This document shows, piece by piece, positions 40,733 to 48,705 of a DNA stretch of 64,000 nucleotides (its first letter is position 1; every line of letters begins with the position of its first letter). Both the position numbers and the translations under genes were made by a program. The DNA comes from JAGWBG01 sp034421095. Its GTDB lineage: Bacteria; Chloroflexota; Dehalococcoidia; Lucifugimonadales; JAGWBF01. The notes under the pieces are model-generated. The model ran no database searches. It was not told where the DNA came from and saw nothing but the letters and a program-made list of their open reading frames with translations. The stretch spans positions 62,001 through 126,000 of the forward strand of contig DAOUKR010000015.1 of assembly GCA_034421095.1 (NCBI GenBank), read 5' to 3'.

Positions 40733-41698
40733 ATGAAAGCTGCACAGTTGGTAGGTCCCAAGAGGTTTGAGTTCAAGGAGGTAGAGACGCCTACCCCCAA
40801 GGACGGGGAGTGTCTCATCAAGATGGAGCGAATGTCCATCTGCGGCAGTGATATTAGACATGGGTATGGGCCTATCTACCCCGAGGAGGAGTACCCTCTG
40901 GCCGTAGGCAGACCGTGCCATGAGTGTGCCGGGGTAGTGGTGGAAAGCCGGACCGACGCCTTCCGTGAGGGGCAGAGGGTCATAGTCCTGCCCGGCAACG
41001 ACATGGGCGGGTTGGTTGAGTACATTACCTCCAATCCGGGCCGGATGATTGCCCTGCCCGACCACGGAGACCTGACCGAGTGGATTATGTGCCAACCTTC
41101 AGGCACGGCCCTCTTCTCCTGCAAGAAATTGGGCAGCTTATTGGGGAAGAGAGTCCTCATCGTTGGGCAAGGGGCCATCGGCCTTTCCTTCACGATGCTC
41201 ACCTCATTGCTGGGAGCGCGCCAGGTAATCGCGGTGGACATGCTGGACTACCGCCTGGAGTATTCCAGGGAGTTCGGGGCTACCCATACCGTCAATCCCG
41301 ACCAGCAGGACGTGAGGGAGGCCGTGAGAGAGATTACCCAGGGAGAATGGCCCGACATAACTGTGGAGGCGGCGGGCTATCCCGATACCCTGGACATGTC
41401 CTTCCGGCTGGTGAAGCCCGACGGCGTAGTAGTGGTATTCGGGATGCAGGGCGATGACATAATTCCGGTGGACACCAGTATATGGATAAATCAGACCATG
41501 TTACGTACCACGGGAGGACGCAGCAACGACCCAATAACCCAAATCAAGGAAATCGTGGCTCTGAGGGAGCGGGGATGGATTGACCCTGCCCGCATGGTGA
41601 CTCACCGTTTGGGCTTCAACTCCGATGATGTTAACAAGGCCTACGAAATGTACGAGCAGCGCCAGGACAATATCATCAAGGTGGTGATGAGCGTATAG
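40733..41698 (+). CDS. Zinc-binding medium-chain alcohol dehydrogenase family protein
   Basis: A 321-residue MDR enzyme. Catalytic-zinc ligands are Cys37 (ICGSD) and the His-Glu pair in PCHECAG. The structural zinc lobe is missing: the segment after VLPGND has none of the usual four cysteines, which makes the protein shorter than the 345-360 of sorbitol/threonine dehydrogenases. The NAD(P)-binding loop is VGQGAIGLS, with an acidic Asp at the end of strand 2 (VIAVDMLDYR) favouring NAD. Substrate unknown; a sugar or cyclic alcohol dehydrogenase is likely. GGAGG lies upstream of ATG 40733. Confidence 0.85.
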   Translation: MKAAQLVGPKRFEFKEVETPTPKDGECLIKMERMSICGSDIRHGYGPIYPEEEYPLAVGRPCHECAGVVVESRTDAFREGQRVIVLPGNDMGGLVEYITSNPGRMIALPDHGDLTEWIMCQPSGTALFSCKKLGSLLGKRVLIVGQGAIGLSFTMLTSLLGARQVIAVDMLDYRLEYSREFGATHTVNPDQQDVREAVREITQGEWPDITVEAAGYPDTLDMSFRLVKPDGVVVVFGMQGDDIIPVDTSIWINQTMLRTTGGRSNDPITQIKEIVALRERGWIDPARMVTHRLGFNSDDVNKAYEMYEQRQDNIIKVVMSV

Positions 41699-41800
41699 CA
41701 ATAGGGGACTGGAGAGTCTGGATACTGGTTCTCCCCGGCGAATCTTCGACTCTCCTCGGCGAGTCTACGACTTTCGCCAGTATGACGGGTGTCGGGGGAA

Positions 41801-41860
41801 CCCACCCTCATCCTGACCTTCTCACGCCCCGGCGCATCTATGACCCACCGGGGGAGAAGG
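41801..41860. repeat. Dispersed repeat, CCTTCTCCCCCGGTGGG type
   Basis: Shares with 61671-61706 the elements CCTTCTCCCCCGGTGGG and GAGAAGGT(C/T)AGGATGAGGG, here separated by 20 extra bases and in opposite orientation. It overlaps the end of the TPR gene and provides its stop codon. Confidence 0.7.
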
Positions 41861-42608
41861 TATTTGGGGACCCTTTTCTGAAGAGCATCGCCGCCGGGCG
41901 CAAGAGCTTCGGCGTATGCAAGTTCGCTAACTCCTGCTCCACGTCATCTATGTGGAACCCTGCCGATTCTCCGGTGGCTTCTTGGGCTTTCCTGTAAAGC
42001 TCAAGGGCCTCCTGGTACAGCCTTCCCGCTTCCTCCATCCTGCCTGTCTCCCGGAGAAGACCCGCCTCGTTTTTCCGTGTATGTGCGGCAGTGCGGTAGT
42101 CCCCTTCCTCGATCGCCAACTCGTAGGCCTTCTCGAAGAAAGCAGCGCTGGTCTCAGGGTATCTGTCCCATTGCAGGAGGAGGGCCCTTATATCCCATAC
42201 CGAAGGGTCATCCTGGTACTGGTCTATTGCTTGGTCGCTGTACTTCCACGACTGGATTCTATCGCCCAGATGCCAGAGGACCAGGGGGAGGCCATTGAGG
42301 ACTGAGACCCTGTTGCCCTTGTCAACGGCGTTTTGAGATGCTCGCTCAAAGGCCCGGCGCGACTGTTCAAGGCGGCCTCTCCTGGGGAAGCTCGCCCCCT
42401 TGATGCCCAGATAATACCAACTCCATCCCTCTACTATGTCCATCGAAGCAACGATGTTTCTGGGCACAAAGGAACGATGGGGAAACCGGTTAAGCAAACT
42501 GATGGCTTCTTTCCAGGCTCCCTCGTGGTAGAGTCTCCGGGCTTTATCCAATTCTCTTTGCACTGTTCCGGACCGAGTCTCCAGGGTATTCTCAGGGTCT
42601 TTCGTCAT
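41838..42608 (-). CDS. Tetratricopeptide-repeat protein
   Basis: About 256 residues, soluble and helical, with four to five TPR-like units. Examples are ELDKARRLYHEGAWKEAISL, TSAAFFEKAYELAIEEGDYR and AGRLYQEALELYRKAQEATG. TPR domains bind partner proteins; nothing here tells which. The start is uncertain: ATG 42608 lies inside a truncated copy of the hairpin repeat (GGGAATGAC) and ATG 42632 inside the next copy. The final residues (NTFSPGGS) come from another repeat. So both ends of the protein appear to be repeat-derived. Confidence 0.7.
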   Translation of the reverse strand: MTKDPENTLETRSGTVQRELDKARRLYHEGAWKEAISLLNRFPHRSFVPRNIVASMDIVEGWSWYYLGIKGASFPRRGRLEQSRRAFERASQNAVDKGNRVSVLNGLPLVLWHLGDRIQSWKYSDQAIDQYQDDPSVWDIRALLLQWDRYPETSAAFFEKAYELAIEEGDYRTAAHTRKNEAGLLRETGRMEEAGRLYQEALELYRKAQEATGESAGFHIDDVEQELANLHTPKLLRPAAMLFRKGSPNTFSPGGS

Positions 42609-42653
42609 TCCCGTAAAAATACTCTTTGTCATTCCCGTGAAAACGGGAATCCA
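42603..42653. repeat. Short palindromic repeat, tandem truncated and intact copies
   Basis: An intact copy with arms ATTCCCGT and ACGGGAAT around GAAA (42631-42650), and a half copy GTCATTCCCGTAAAAATAC starting at 42604. They overlap the possible start codons of the TPR gene. Confidence 0.8.
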
Positions 42654-42758
42654 CCGAGCCTAACCCCAGACTCCCGCTCCCCGACGGGCTCGGGGACAGG
42701 CTTCGCGAGAGTGACCGTGGGGTGGCCCGCTCGTCACTTTCCATAGTACCCTGAAGGC

Positions 42759-43550
42759 CTAATAGTGGATCCCCTCGCCTGCGCCGCCGTTTACGGAAAC
42801 GGTCTGGCCCGTGATGGCGCTGGCCTGGTTAGAGCATAGAAAGGCGACGAAGTATCCGATTTCCTCGGGCTGCACCAGCCGCCTTATGGGGCTGGCGGAT
42901 GCGGACTTCGCCATCTCCTCTTCCAGGGTGATGTTGTTCGATATGGCCCGGGCCTCCATGAATTGCCTTCCCCGCGGGGTCAAAGCGCCGGGATGAATAC
43001 AGTTAATCAGGATTCCGTCTTTGGCGAACCGGTTGGCCAGGTTCTTGGTGAGGCTGGCAATTCCCGCATTGGTGACTCCGTTGGAGTTGGCGTGCTCGCT
43101 AACTTCCCTTGCGGCCCCGCCCGCCATGTTTATAATTCGTCCGTACCCACGGCTCTGCATGTGGGGGATAACCTCTCTCATGCACCGGATGTATCCCATC
43201 ACCTTGGTATTGATGTGGTTCATCCAATCGCCGTCGGTCAGGTCCTCGAAGAGGGCCGCCCTGGAGTTCACGGCGTTGTTCACCAGGATGTCCACTCGTC
43301 CGTACTCGGCGATTGTGGATGCCACCAGGTTCTTGATGTCCTCGGGAACGGTCATGTCCGCCCTCACCGCCAGCACCTTGCGGCCGGTTGTGGAGCGTAG
43401 CTCCTGCGCAGCCTCCTCCAGCCTTTCAACGTTGCGGGCACAGATTGCCAGGTCCGCTCCCTCCTGGGCCAGGACCAGGGCAGTGTCCTTGCCTATTCCC
43501 AGGCTGGCTCCTGTGACTATAGCCACTTTGCCTTCCAGTCCCAAGTCCAT
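42759..43550 (-). CDS. SDR family protein without the Ser-Tyr-Lys catalytic triad
   Basis: A 263-residue short-chain dehydrogenase fold. The cofactor loop TGASLGIG (13-20), the NNAV motif (91-94) and the C-terminal ITGQTVSVNGGAG are all normal. The active site is not: aligned to FabG, the catalytic Ser is Gly144 (INMAGGA), Tyr is Asn157 and Lys is Asn161 (NGVTN). Residues around them (AGIASLTKNLA, INCIHPGAL) align without gaps, so the change is real, not a shift. It may use other residues or only bind a cofactor and ligand. It lies downstream of a zinc alcohol dehydrogenase on the same strand, 153 bases apart. Confidence 0.85.
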   Translation of the reverse strand: MDLGLEGKVAIVTGASLGIGKDTALVLAQEGADLAICARNVERLEEAAQELRSTTGRKVLAVRADMTVPEDIKNLVASTIAEYGRVDILVNNAVNSRAALFEDLTDGDWMNHINTKVMGYIRCMREVIPHMQSRGYGRIINMAGGAAREVSEHANSNGVTNAGIASLTKNLANRFAKDGILINCIHPGALTPRGRQFMEARAISNNITLEEEMAKSASASPIRRLVQPEEIGYFVAFLCSNQASAITGQTVSVNGGAGEGIHY

Positions 43551-43703
43551 GCTCGCCCCCTCCTCTCTGCCAGTTGCAGACAGGTGTTATAGAGTAGTGT
43601 CGGGATACCAACTGCCCAACATGGCATCTCTCTAGTCTGATGTGGTGATTGTAGTGGTGTGCGGGAACACCGTCAAGACAGGCCCCGGACGTGGTAACAC
43701 GCC

Positions 43704-44789
43704 CTAGTCAAAGGTGATGACGCTCCGAGCTACGTGTCCCTGTTTCATGTACTCGAAGGCGTCGTTAACCTGCTCCAGATTCAGGCGCTCGGACACCAAC
43801 TCGTCCAGCTTTAGCCTGCCCTGTCGGTAAAACTCAATGTAGCGGGGCATGTCTATACGGAATCGGTTGGACCCCATAATGCTCCCCTGAATCCTGCGCT
43901 CCCGGAGCAACGAGGGGCCGTCAATCTCAATCTTCGTTCCCAGGGGAATCATGCCGATAATCGTGGCCGTGCCACCCGCAGCCAATAAAGAAAAGGCCTG
44001 CTCGGTGGTCTCCTTCAAGCCGATAGCCTCGAAGGAGTATTCCACGCCCCCGGCGGTCAGGTCTTTCACTTTCTTGACAACGTCGCCTCCCGATGCATCC
44101 ACGACGTCGGTCGCGCCGAACGCTCGCGCCAGACTCAGCTTCGTCTCCACCGTGTCTATGGCGATGATACGGCGGGCACCGGCGATGACTGCGCCCTGGA
44201 TGCAGTTCAGGCCGACGCCGCCACATCCGACGACGGCCACGGTGCTACCGGGTTCGATGCGGGCGGTGTTGAGAACGGCGCCCAGTCCCGTCGTCACCCC
44301 GCATCCTATCAGGGCCAGCTGCTCAAAGGGTATGTCGTCATCGACCTTCACAGTTGCGTGCTCGTGTACAAGCATCTGCTCGGCGAAGGATGATATGTGT
44401 GCAAACTGCTGAATCGGAGTGTCACCCTGGCTGAGTCGAGGCCGTTCGGCCTTGGAACGTACGACTTCAGTGCTGGAGCACAGGACGGGTCGGCCGCTCA
44501 AGCACCTGTTGCAGTGTCCGCAGAAGACGGAAAGGCAGGTAATGACCCTGTCCCCCGGCTTGAGGTAGGACACATGCTCGCCCACAGCCTCCACCGTGCC
44601 ACAGGCCTCATGCCCCAGAATTACCGGCATCGGGGTATTGTATTTGCCCTCTATAAAGTGGAGGTCGCTGTGGCAAACGCCGGTAGCGCCGGTGCGAATC
44701 AGGACCTCACGGGGGCCGGGGTTATCTACCTGGACGTCTTCGATTCGTAAGGGTGTATTCAACTCTCGCAGCACTGCAGCCTTCATCAT
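43704..44789 (-). CDS. Zinc-dependent alcohol dehydrogenase (MDR, class III-like)
   Basis: A 361-residue enzyme with both zinc sites: catalytic Cys (VCHSD), His-Glu (GHEACG) and a third Cys (IGCGVTTG), and the structural four-cysteine loop CGHCNRCLSGRPVLC. The NAD-binding loop is VGCGGVGLN, followed by IIAIDT. Alcohol or S-hydroxymethyl-thiol adduct oxidation is typical of this clade. GGAGGTGA directly precedes ATG 44789; a second ATG follows at once. It could share a transcript with the SDR downstream. Confidence 0.9.
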   Translation of the reverse strand: MMKAAVLRELNTPLRIEDVQVDNPGPREVLIRTGATGVCHSDLHFIEGKYNTPMPVILGHEACGTVEAVGEHVSYLKPGDRVITCLSVFCGHCNRCLSGRPVLCSSTEVVRSKAERPRLSQGDTPIQQFAHISSFAEQMLVHEHATVKVDDDIPFEQLALIGCGVTTGLGAVLNTARIEPGSTVAVVGCGGVGLNCIQGAVIAGARRIIAIDTVETKLSLARAFGATDVVDASGGDVVKKVKDLTAGGVEYSFEAIGLKETTEQAFSLLAAGGTATIIGMIPLGTKIEIDGPSLLRERRIQGSIMGSNRFRIDMPRYIEFYRQGRLKLDELVSERLNLEQVNDAFEYMKQGHVARSVITFD

Positions 44790-44916
44790 TCACCTCCTTC
44801 ACCGGTCAACGTTACCCCTGTGGACGCGGGAGTCCGAGGGCAGTGGCCACCAGCTTCCGCGGGTATGACGATGGGCATTTTCATGGTGATGACGCATGGA
44901 GTTACCCAACCGGATG

Positions 44917-47358
44917 TTATGGCTCCTCCCAGTCCACCACGCCACCGCTTCTCATCTCATGTATCTCGTCATCGCTGTACCCCAGCTCACGGAGAATGGA
45001 CTGGGTATGCTCACCCCTCAAAATACCCGGCCCGGCCTTGCCCTCCGTGTGGGAGAACCTGACGAGGGGGCTGTAACGCCAGAACTTGCCCAGGCGTTGG
45101 GTCTCCACTTCGGTGGTAAAGCCGTTCTCCCGGACATGGGCATCCTCGTTGTAGAACCAGTACATTCCCCGGTCTTCCGCCTTGACACAGGCCACGTCGG
45201 CGTCGGTGAGCAGCTTCTCCCACTCCAGGGGTTCCCTGGTGGCGAACACCCGGCCCAACTCCTCTGCAAGGTCGGCGTCATGCTCCTCCCGGGCCTCATG
45301 GGTAGCGAAGCGGGGGTCTGCAAGGAGGTCGGCCCGTCCTATGGTCTGGCACAGGGCGCGCCATTCTTCATCGTTGGGACATGCCAGAAAGACCCATCCG
45401 CTCTGTGCGGGGTAGAGGCGGTAGAGGGCGCTCAGGCCATAGCCCTGGGAGTCGGGACGCCGGCGCGGGGGCTTGCCCTCATGCCAGAAGAAGTCGTTGG
45501 CATTTGCGTAGGCGTTGGCCCCCAGCATATTGGACTCAATATACTGGGCCTTGCCCGTCCTCTCCCTGGCGTACAGACCCAAAAGCATCCCGACGGCGTT
45601 GACCATGGAGGAGTTATGGTCGGTGCTGCCGTCGTTGGCCCGGCCCAGCTTCCGCGAGGCCTCCCTAATCTCGTCTATAGTCATATCCTGGTCGGGAGGC
45701 GGCAATACGTCCCGGCCCAGCTGGGTCATTGCGCCGCCGCATACCGCGCCGGGTATGGGAGCCATGGAAGGGCGCAGGGAGTGGGGGCCGGTTGAGCCGT
45801 ATCCCCCGCCGTAGAAATAGACCAGCCTCGGGTTAATCTCGGACAGCTGCTCGTACCCGATGCCCGTACGCTCCGGCGCTCCGGGGCGCATACTGTGAAG
45901 CAGGATGTCGGCTTTGGCGGCCAGCTTGTGCATAATCTCCTGGCCCTCGGGGGCCTTCAGGTTCAGGCACATCCCTTCGGTGCCGGCCATAGTCCGGTGG
46001 ACGGGAAGTCCATATATCACGTGGCGGTGGTAGTCCCCGTCGGGGGCCTCAATGCGAATGACCCTCGCGCCCAGCTCCGTCAGAAGGGAGCAACCCAGGG
46101 GGCCGTTGATGACGGTCCCCAGGTCCAGCACGGTGATGCCTTCCAGGGGATACCTGGGCAGAGGGGCGTGGGAGCCGTTGGTGGGCCTCTTTACCTCTCC
46201 GTTTACCTTCCCGTTGAGGCGGCCAAGGACCTCGTCGGTGTGCTGGCCGGGGTCTGGCGCGGGGCCTTTGGGGTTGCCGGGGGTCTCCCTCATCAACACC
46301 ACCGGGCCAACCTGGCGCGTACTGCCCAGCCGGGGGTCCTCCACGTCCCTAATCTGGCGGTTGTGCAACACCTGGGAATGATTCATACCCTCCTGGGCGG
46401 TCATGTACGGCTCCGCCGCCACGTTGGTTGTCTCGTTGACGAAGATGTCCATCCACTCGTCCAGGGTCCTCTTCCGGACGCTCTCCAGAACCATTTTTTC
46501 CAGTATGGCCCGGTTCTCGTCGCTGACGGCGGGTGCAGTCTTGAACCTTGGGTCTTCATAAATGTGACCCATGTCCAGATAGCCCATCATCGAGCGAAAG
46601 AGGCGTTCCATGATGTTGGCGAGTTGAATCCACTGACCGTCCCTGGTGCGTGCAGCCAGGTAGCCGTGGGGGTTGGGGCGGCCACCCCCGATGTACTGGT
46701 CGGCAGGGTACTTGTCGGGCTTACTCTCTGCCATCTGGCCCTGTATCCAGCCCACGTGGTCGAAGGGAGTAACGGTCTGGAGGAGACTGGTCTCCACCTT
46801 CTGGCCCTGTCCAGTCCTATCCCGCACGTAGAGCGCGGAGATTGTGCCCCTAATCAGGGCCATGGCGGCGGAATGGCTGGCCCCCTGGACGGCGACGTAG
46901 TTGGGGCCTTCCTTTCTGTGCAGGTTGGAGAACATCATCATTCTGCCGCTCTTGGCCGCCACCACTCCCTCGTACCCCTTGTAGTGGGCGTAGGGGCCTA
47001 TGGGGCCAAAACCCGTGAGGGAGCAATAAACTAACTCCTGATGCCCGGCACTCAAGGTCTCGTAGTCAATGCCAAGGCGCTCTGCGACTCCCGGACGGAA
47101 GTTCTCAAACACCACGTCTGCGTGCTGGGACAGTCGCCGGGCCTTGTCCTGCCCCTCGGCGGTTTTCAAGTCCAGGATGACGCTCTTCTTGCCCCGGTTC
47201 CACTGAATAGCGCCGGGCCATCCACGGAAGGGGTCCCCACCCGGAGGCTCCACTTTGATGACCTCCGCCCCGAAATCGGACATTACCATCGTGGCAATCG
47301 AGCCGGGCATACCGCGTGAAAAGTCGAGAACAGTTATGCCTTCAAACACCTCTGCCAT
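44917..47358 (-). CDS. Tandem-fused CaiB/BaiF (class III) CoA transferase
   Basis: An 813-residue protein made of two CaiB/BaiF domains: about 1-385 (GITVLDFSRGMPGSIATMVM, then DFGAEVIKVEPPGGD) and about 405-813 (GITVLDLGTVINGPLGCSLL, then ELGARVIRIEAPDGD), joined by a polar linker with Asn/Gly/Val-Asn-Gly repeats. Single-domain family members are about 400 residues and dimerise as interlocked rings, so one chain may replace a dimer. In the first half, the position of the catalytic Asp (about 165) reads GASHSAAM without an acid. The second half keeps STDHNSS near 579. CoA moves between carboxylates; the substrate is unknown. It is followed (towards lower coordinates) by the alcohol dehydrogenase gene. 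Confidence 0.87.
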   Translation of the reverse strand: MAEVFEGITVLDFSRGMPGSIATMVMSDFGAEVIKVEPPGGDPFRGWPGAIQWNRGKKSVILDLKTAEGQDKARRLSQHADVVFENFRPGVAERLGIDYETLSAGHQELVYCSLTGFGPIGPYAHYKGYEGVVAAKSGRMMMFSNLHRKEGPNYVAVQGASHSAAMALIRGTISALYVRDRTGQGQKVETSLLQTVTPFDHVGWIQGQMAESKPDKYPADQYIGGGRPNPHGYLAARTRDGQWIQLANIMERLFRSMMGYLDMGHIYEDPRFKTAPAVSDENRAILEKMVLESVRKRTLDEWMDIFVNETTNVAAEPYMTAQEGMNHSQVLHNRQIRDVEDPRLGSTRQVGPVVLMRETPGNPKGPAPDPGQHTDEVLGRLNGKVNGEVKRPTNGSHAPLPRYPLEGITVLDLGTVINGPLGCSLLTELGARVIRIEAPDGDYHRHVIYGLPVHRTMAGTEGMCLNLKAPEGQEIMHKLAAKADILLHSMRPGAPERTGIGYEQLSEINPRLVYFYGGGYGSTGPHSLRPSMAPIPGAVCGGAMTQLGRDVLPPPDQDMTIDEIREASRKLGRANDGSTDHNSSMVNAVGMLLGLYARERTGKAQYIESNMLGANAYANANDFFWHEGKPPRRRPDSQGYGLSALYRLYPAQSGWVFLACPNDEEWRALCQTIGRADLLADPRFATHEAREEHDADLAEELGRVFATREPLEWEKLLTDADVACVKAEDRGMYWFYNEDAHVRENGFTTEVETQRLGKFWRYSPLVRFSHTEGKAGPGILRGEHTQSILRELGYSDDEIHEMRSGGVVDWEEP

Positions 47359-47423
47359 AGCTTATCTCCTTAAAAAGGGTGTTTCTAAAATGGCGCACCT
47401 ATCATCCCCTCCCTTGACACGAT

Positions 47424-47543
47424 TGGTGCATATTGTCATTCCGAGGAGCGGAGCGACGAGGAATCTAAAATCTGGGGCTTCAACAAAGCTACGGCCTTAG
47501 ATTCCTTCCGCCTTCGGCGGATCTACGACGGATTCGGAATGAC
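47424..47543. repeat. Dispersed inverted-repeat element, long form
   Basis: Reverse-orientation copy of 29415-29526: TGGTGCATATTGTCATTCCG at the left, centre GGCTTCAACAAAGCTACGG, and GATTCGGAATGAC at the right. The right arm has picked up CGCCTTCGGCGGATC, a nested small hairpin. Confidence 0.8.
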
Positions 47544-47600
47544 ATATTGGGGCCTCCCCACTCATGTCACTCTGGGTTACCCCCGTTTCCGAGCCCCCGG

Positions 47601-47620
47601 ATTCTGGCCTTCGCCAGAAT
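47601..47620. repeat. Short palindromic repeat, arm variant
   Basis: Perfect arms ATTCTGGC and GCCAGAAT around CTTC, followed by GACGGCGGGG. Same size and design as the 8948 family, with compensating changes in both arms. Confidence 0.75.
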
Positions 47621-47723
47621 GACGGCGGGGTGATGCCCCTCATACCAGTCCGCCTCCGGCGAAGGAGAAGGGGCTTTGCAATCACCCTCTTAATTTCGAC
47701 TTAACTTGGTGTGCAAGGGCCCA

Positions 47724-48641
47724 TCACGCGGCGGGGGGATTCCGCCTGTACCAGTCCGTTATCTCCGATCCGGTGGCGGCCCACACCCCCTGGCGGCGCA
47801 TCATGTGGCCCAGCGCTTCATCCAGATACCCGATGCGGAAGGGCTGGCCGATAAGCCAGGGATGCAGGTTCAGTACCAGGACTCGTCCGTTCTGTTCTCC
47901 GTCACGATAAATGATGTCGAAGCTCTCCTTCAGAAGCTCCCCGTACCTGTTGATGGCAACCCGCCGCTCCGACAGGGCATTGATGTCATCCAACTCCAGC
48001 ATCATGGGAAGGGCCAGCATATCACCCTGGGGAGACTTTAGGGGATAGGGCTGCTCGTCGTTGGCCCAGTCGCACACGTACCGGATGCCTGCCTGGGCAA
48101 GCAACTGGGGCGTTCTTGGAGACTCACCGTACTCGGGGCTGTACCATCCGGCCGGGGCCTCTCCCGTGGCGCTCTTCAGGGCGTCAATGGAGGACTGAAT
48201 ATATTCCCGCTCCTGCTGCTCCGACATGTTGGTGTTTATCATTTGTGTGACCGATATGCCGTGCCCGATTATCTCGCAGCCGCGCTCCTTGCAGTGGTTG
48301 ACCAGGTAGGGATAGTTGGCAGCGGTGAGGGCGTCCATGGCTATGGTCGCCTTGATTCCGTGCTTGTCCAGCACGTCCAGGACTCGGAAGATCCCCACGC
48401 GATGGCCGTACTCTCTCTGGGAGAACCGGGCGTAGTCGGGATACGGGCGCGGACCCAGACCGCCGGATAGGTTTCCAACGGTGAAGCTGCCCTGGGGAGG
48501 GATCCATTCCATGTGCTCCAGGTTGACGATGACGCAGAGGGCGGCGCGGGCATTCTCGGGCCACCTCAGCACCCCTCTCTTTATCAGAGGGGACCAGTCA
48601 TAGTGTTCGTGGTCCATCCCGAAACGTCGCTCTGCAGGCAT
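47724..48641 (-). CDS. Polysaccharide deacetylase (CE4/PuuE-like) family protein, paralogue 2
   Basis: A 305-residue cytoplasmic NodB-fold protein. N-x-E (VNLEHM) again replaces the TFDD motif; EIIGHG, DWANDEQPYP and HPWLIGQPFRIGY follow in the same order as in the other two paralogues. The start is ATG 48641, with AGGAGGTGA at good distance; the longer frame to 48692 overlaps the Shine-Dalgarno. It lies 64 bases after paralogue 3 and was probably co-transcribed with it and the isochorismatase-type hydrolase, which suggests steps in breaking down an amide or ureide. Confidence 0.84.
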   Translation of the reverse strand: MPAERRFGMDHEHYDWSPLIKRGVLRWPENARAALCVIVNLEHMEWIPPQGSFTVGNLSGGLGPRPYPDYARFSQREYGHRVGIFRVLDVLDKHGIKATIAMDALTAANYPYLVNHCKERGCEIIGHGISVTQMINTNMSEQQEREYIQSSIDALKSATGEAPAGWYSPEYGESPRTPQLLAQAGIRYVCDWANDEQPYPLKSPQGDMLALPMMLELDDINALSERRVAINRYGELLKESFDIIYRDGEQNGRVLVLNLHPWLIGQPFRIGYLDEALGHMMRRQGVWAATGSEITDWYRRNPPAA

Positions 48642-48705
48642 ACTGTCACCTCCTAAATCGGCATCCTGAACCCGGCAATCCGGTGCTTGCAAAGATAGCC
48701 GGGGC

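Larger units (their letters stand above)
47359..47723. other. 365-base gene-free region packed with repeats
   Basis: Contains the long element (47424-47543), a short hairpin (47601-47620) and a CCGCCTCCGGCG stretch near 47650. No coding sequence is seen. The region separates two genes on the same strand. Confidence 0.7.

Noticed and set aside
45895..47034. Long plus-strand open frame (379 residues) opposite the CoA transferase
   Set aside because: Antisense shadow in GC-rich coding DNA; no family features, while the minus-strand frame has clear CaiB motifs. The long frames at 10547-11707 and 30240-31259 were rejected for the same reason.
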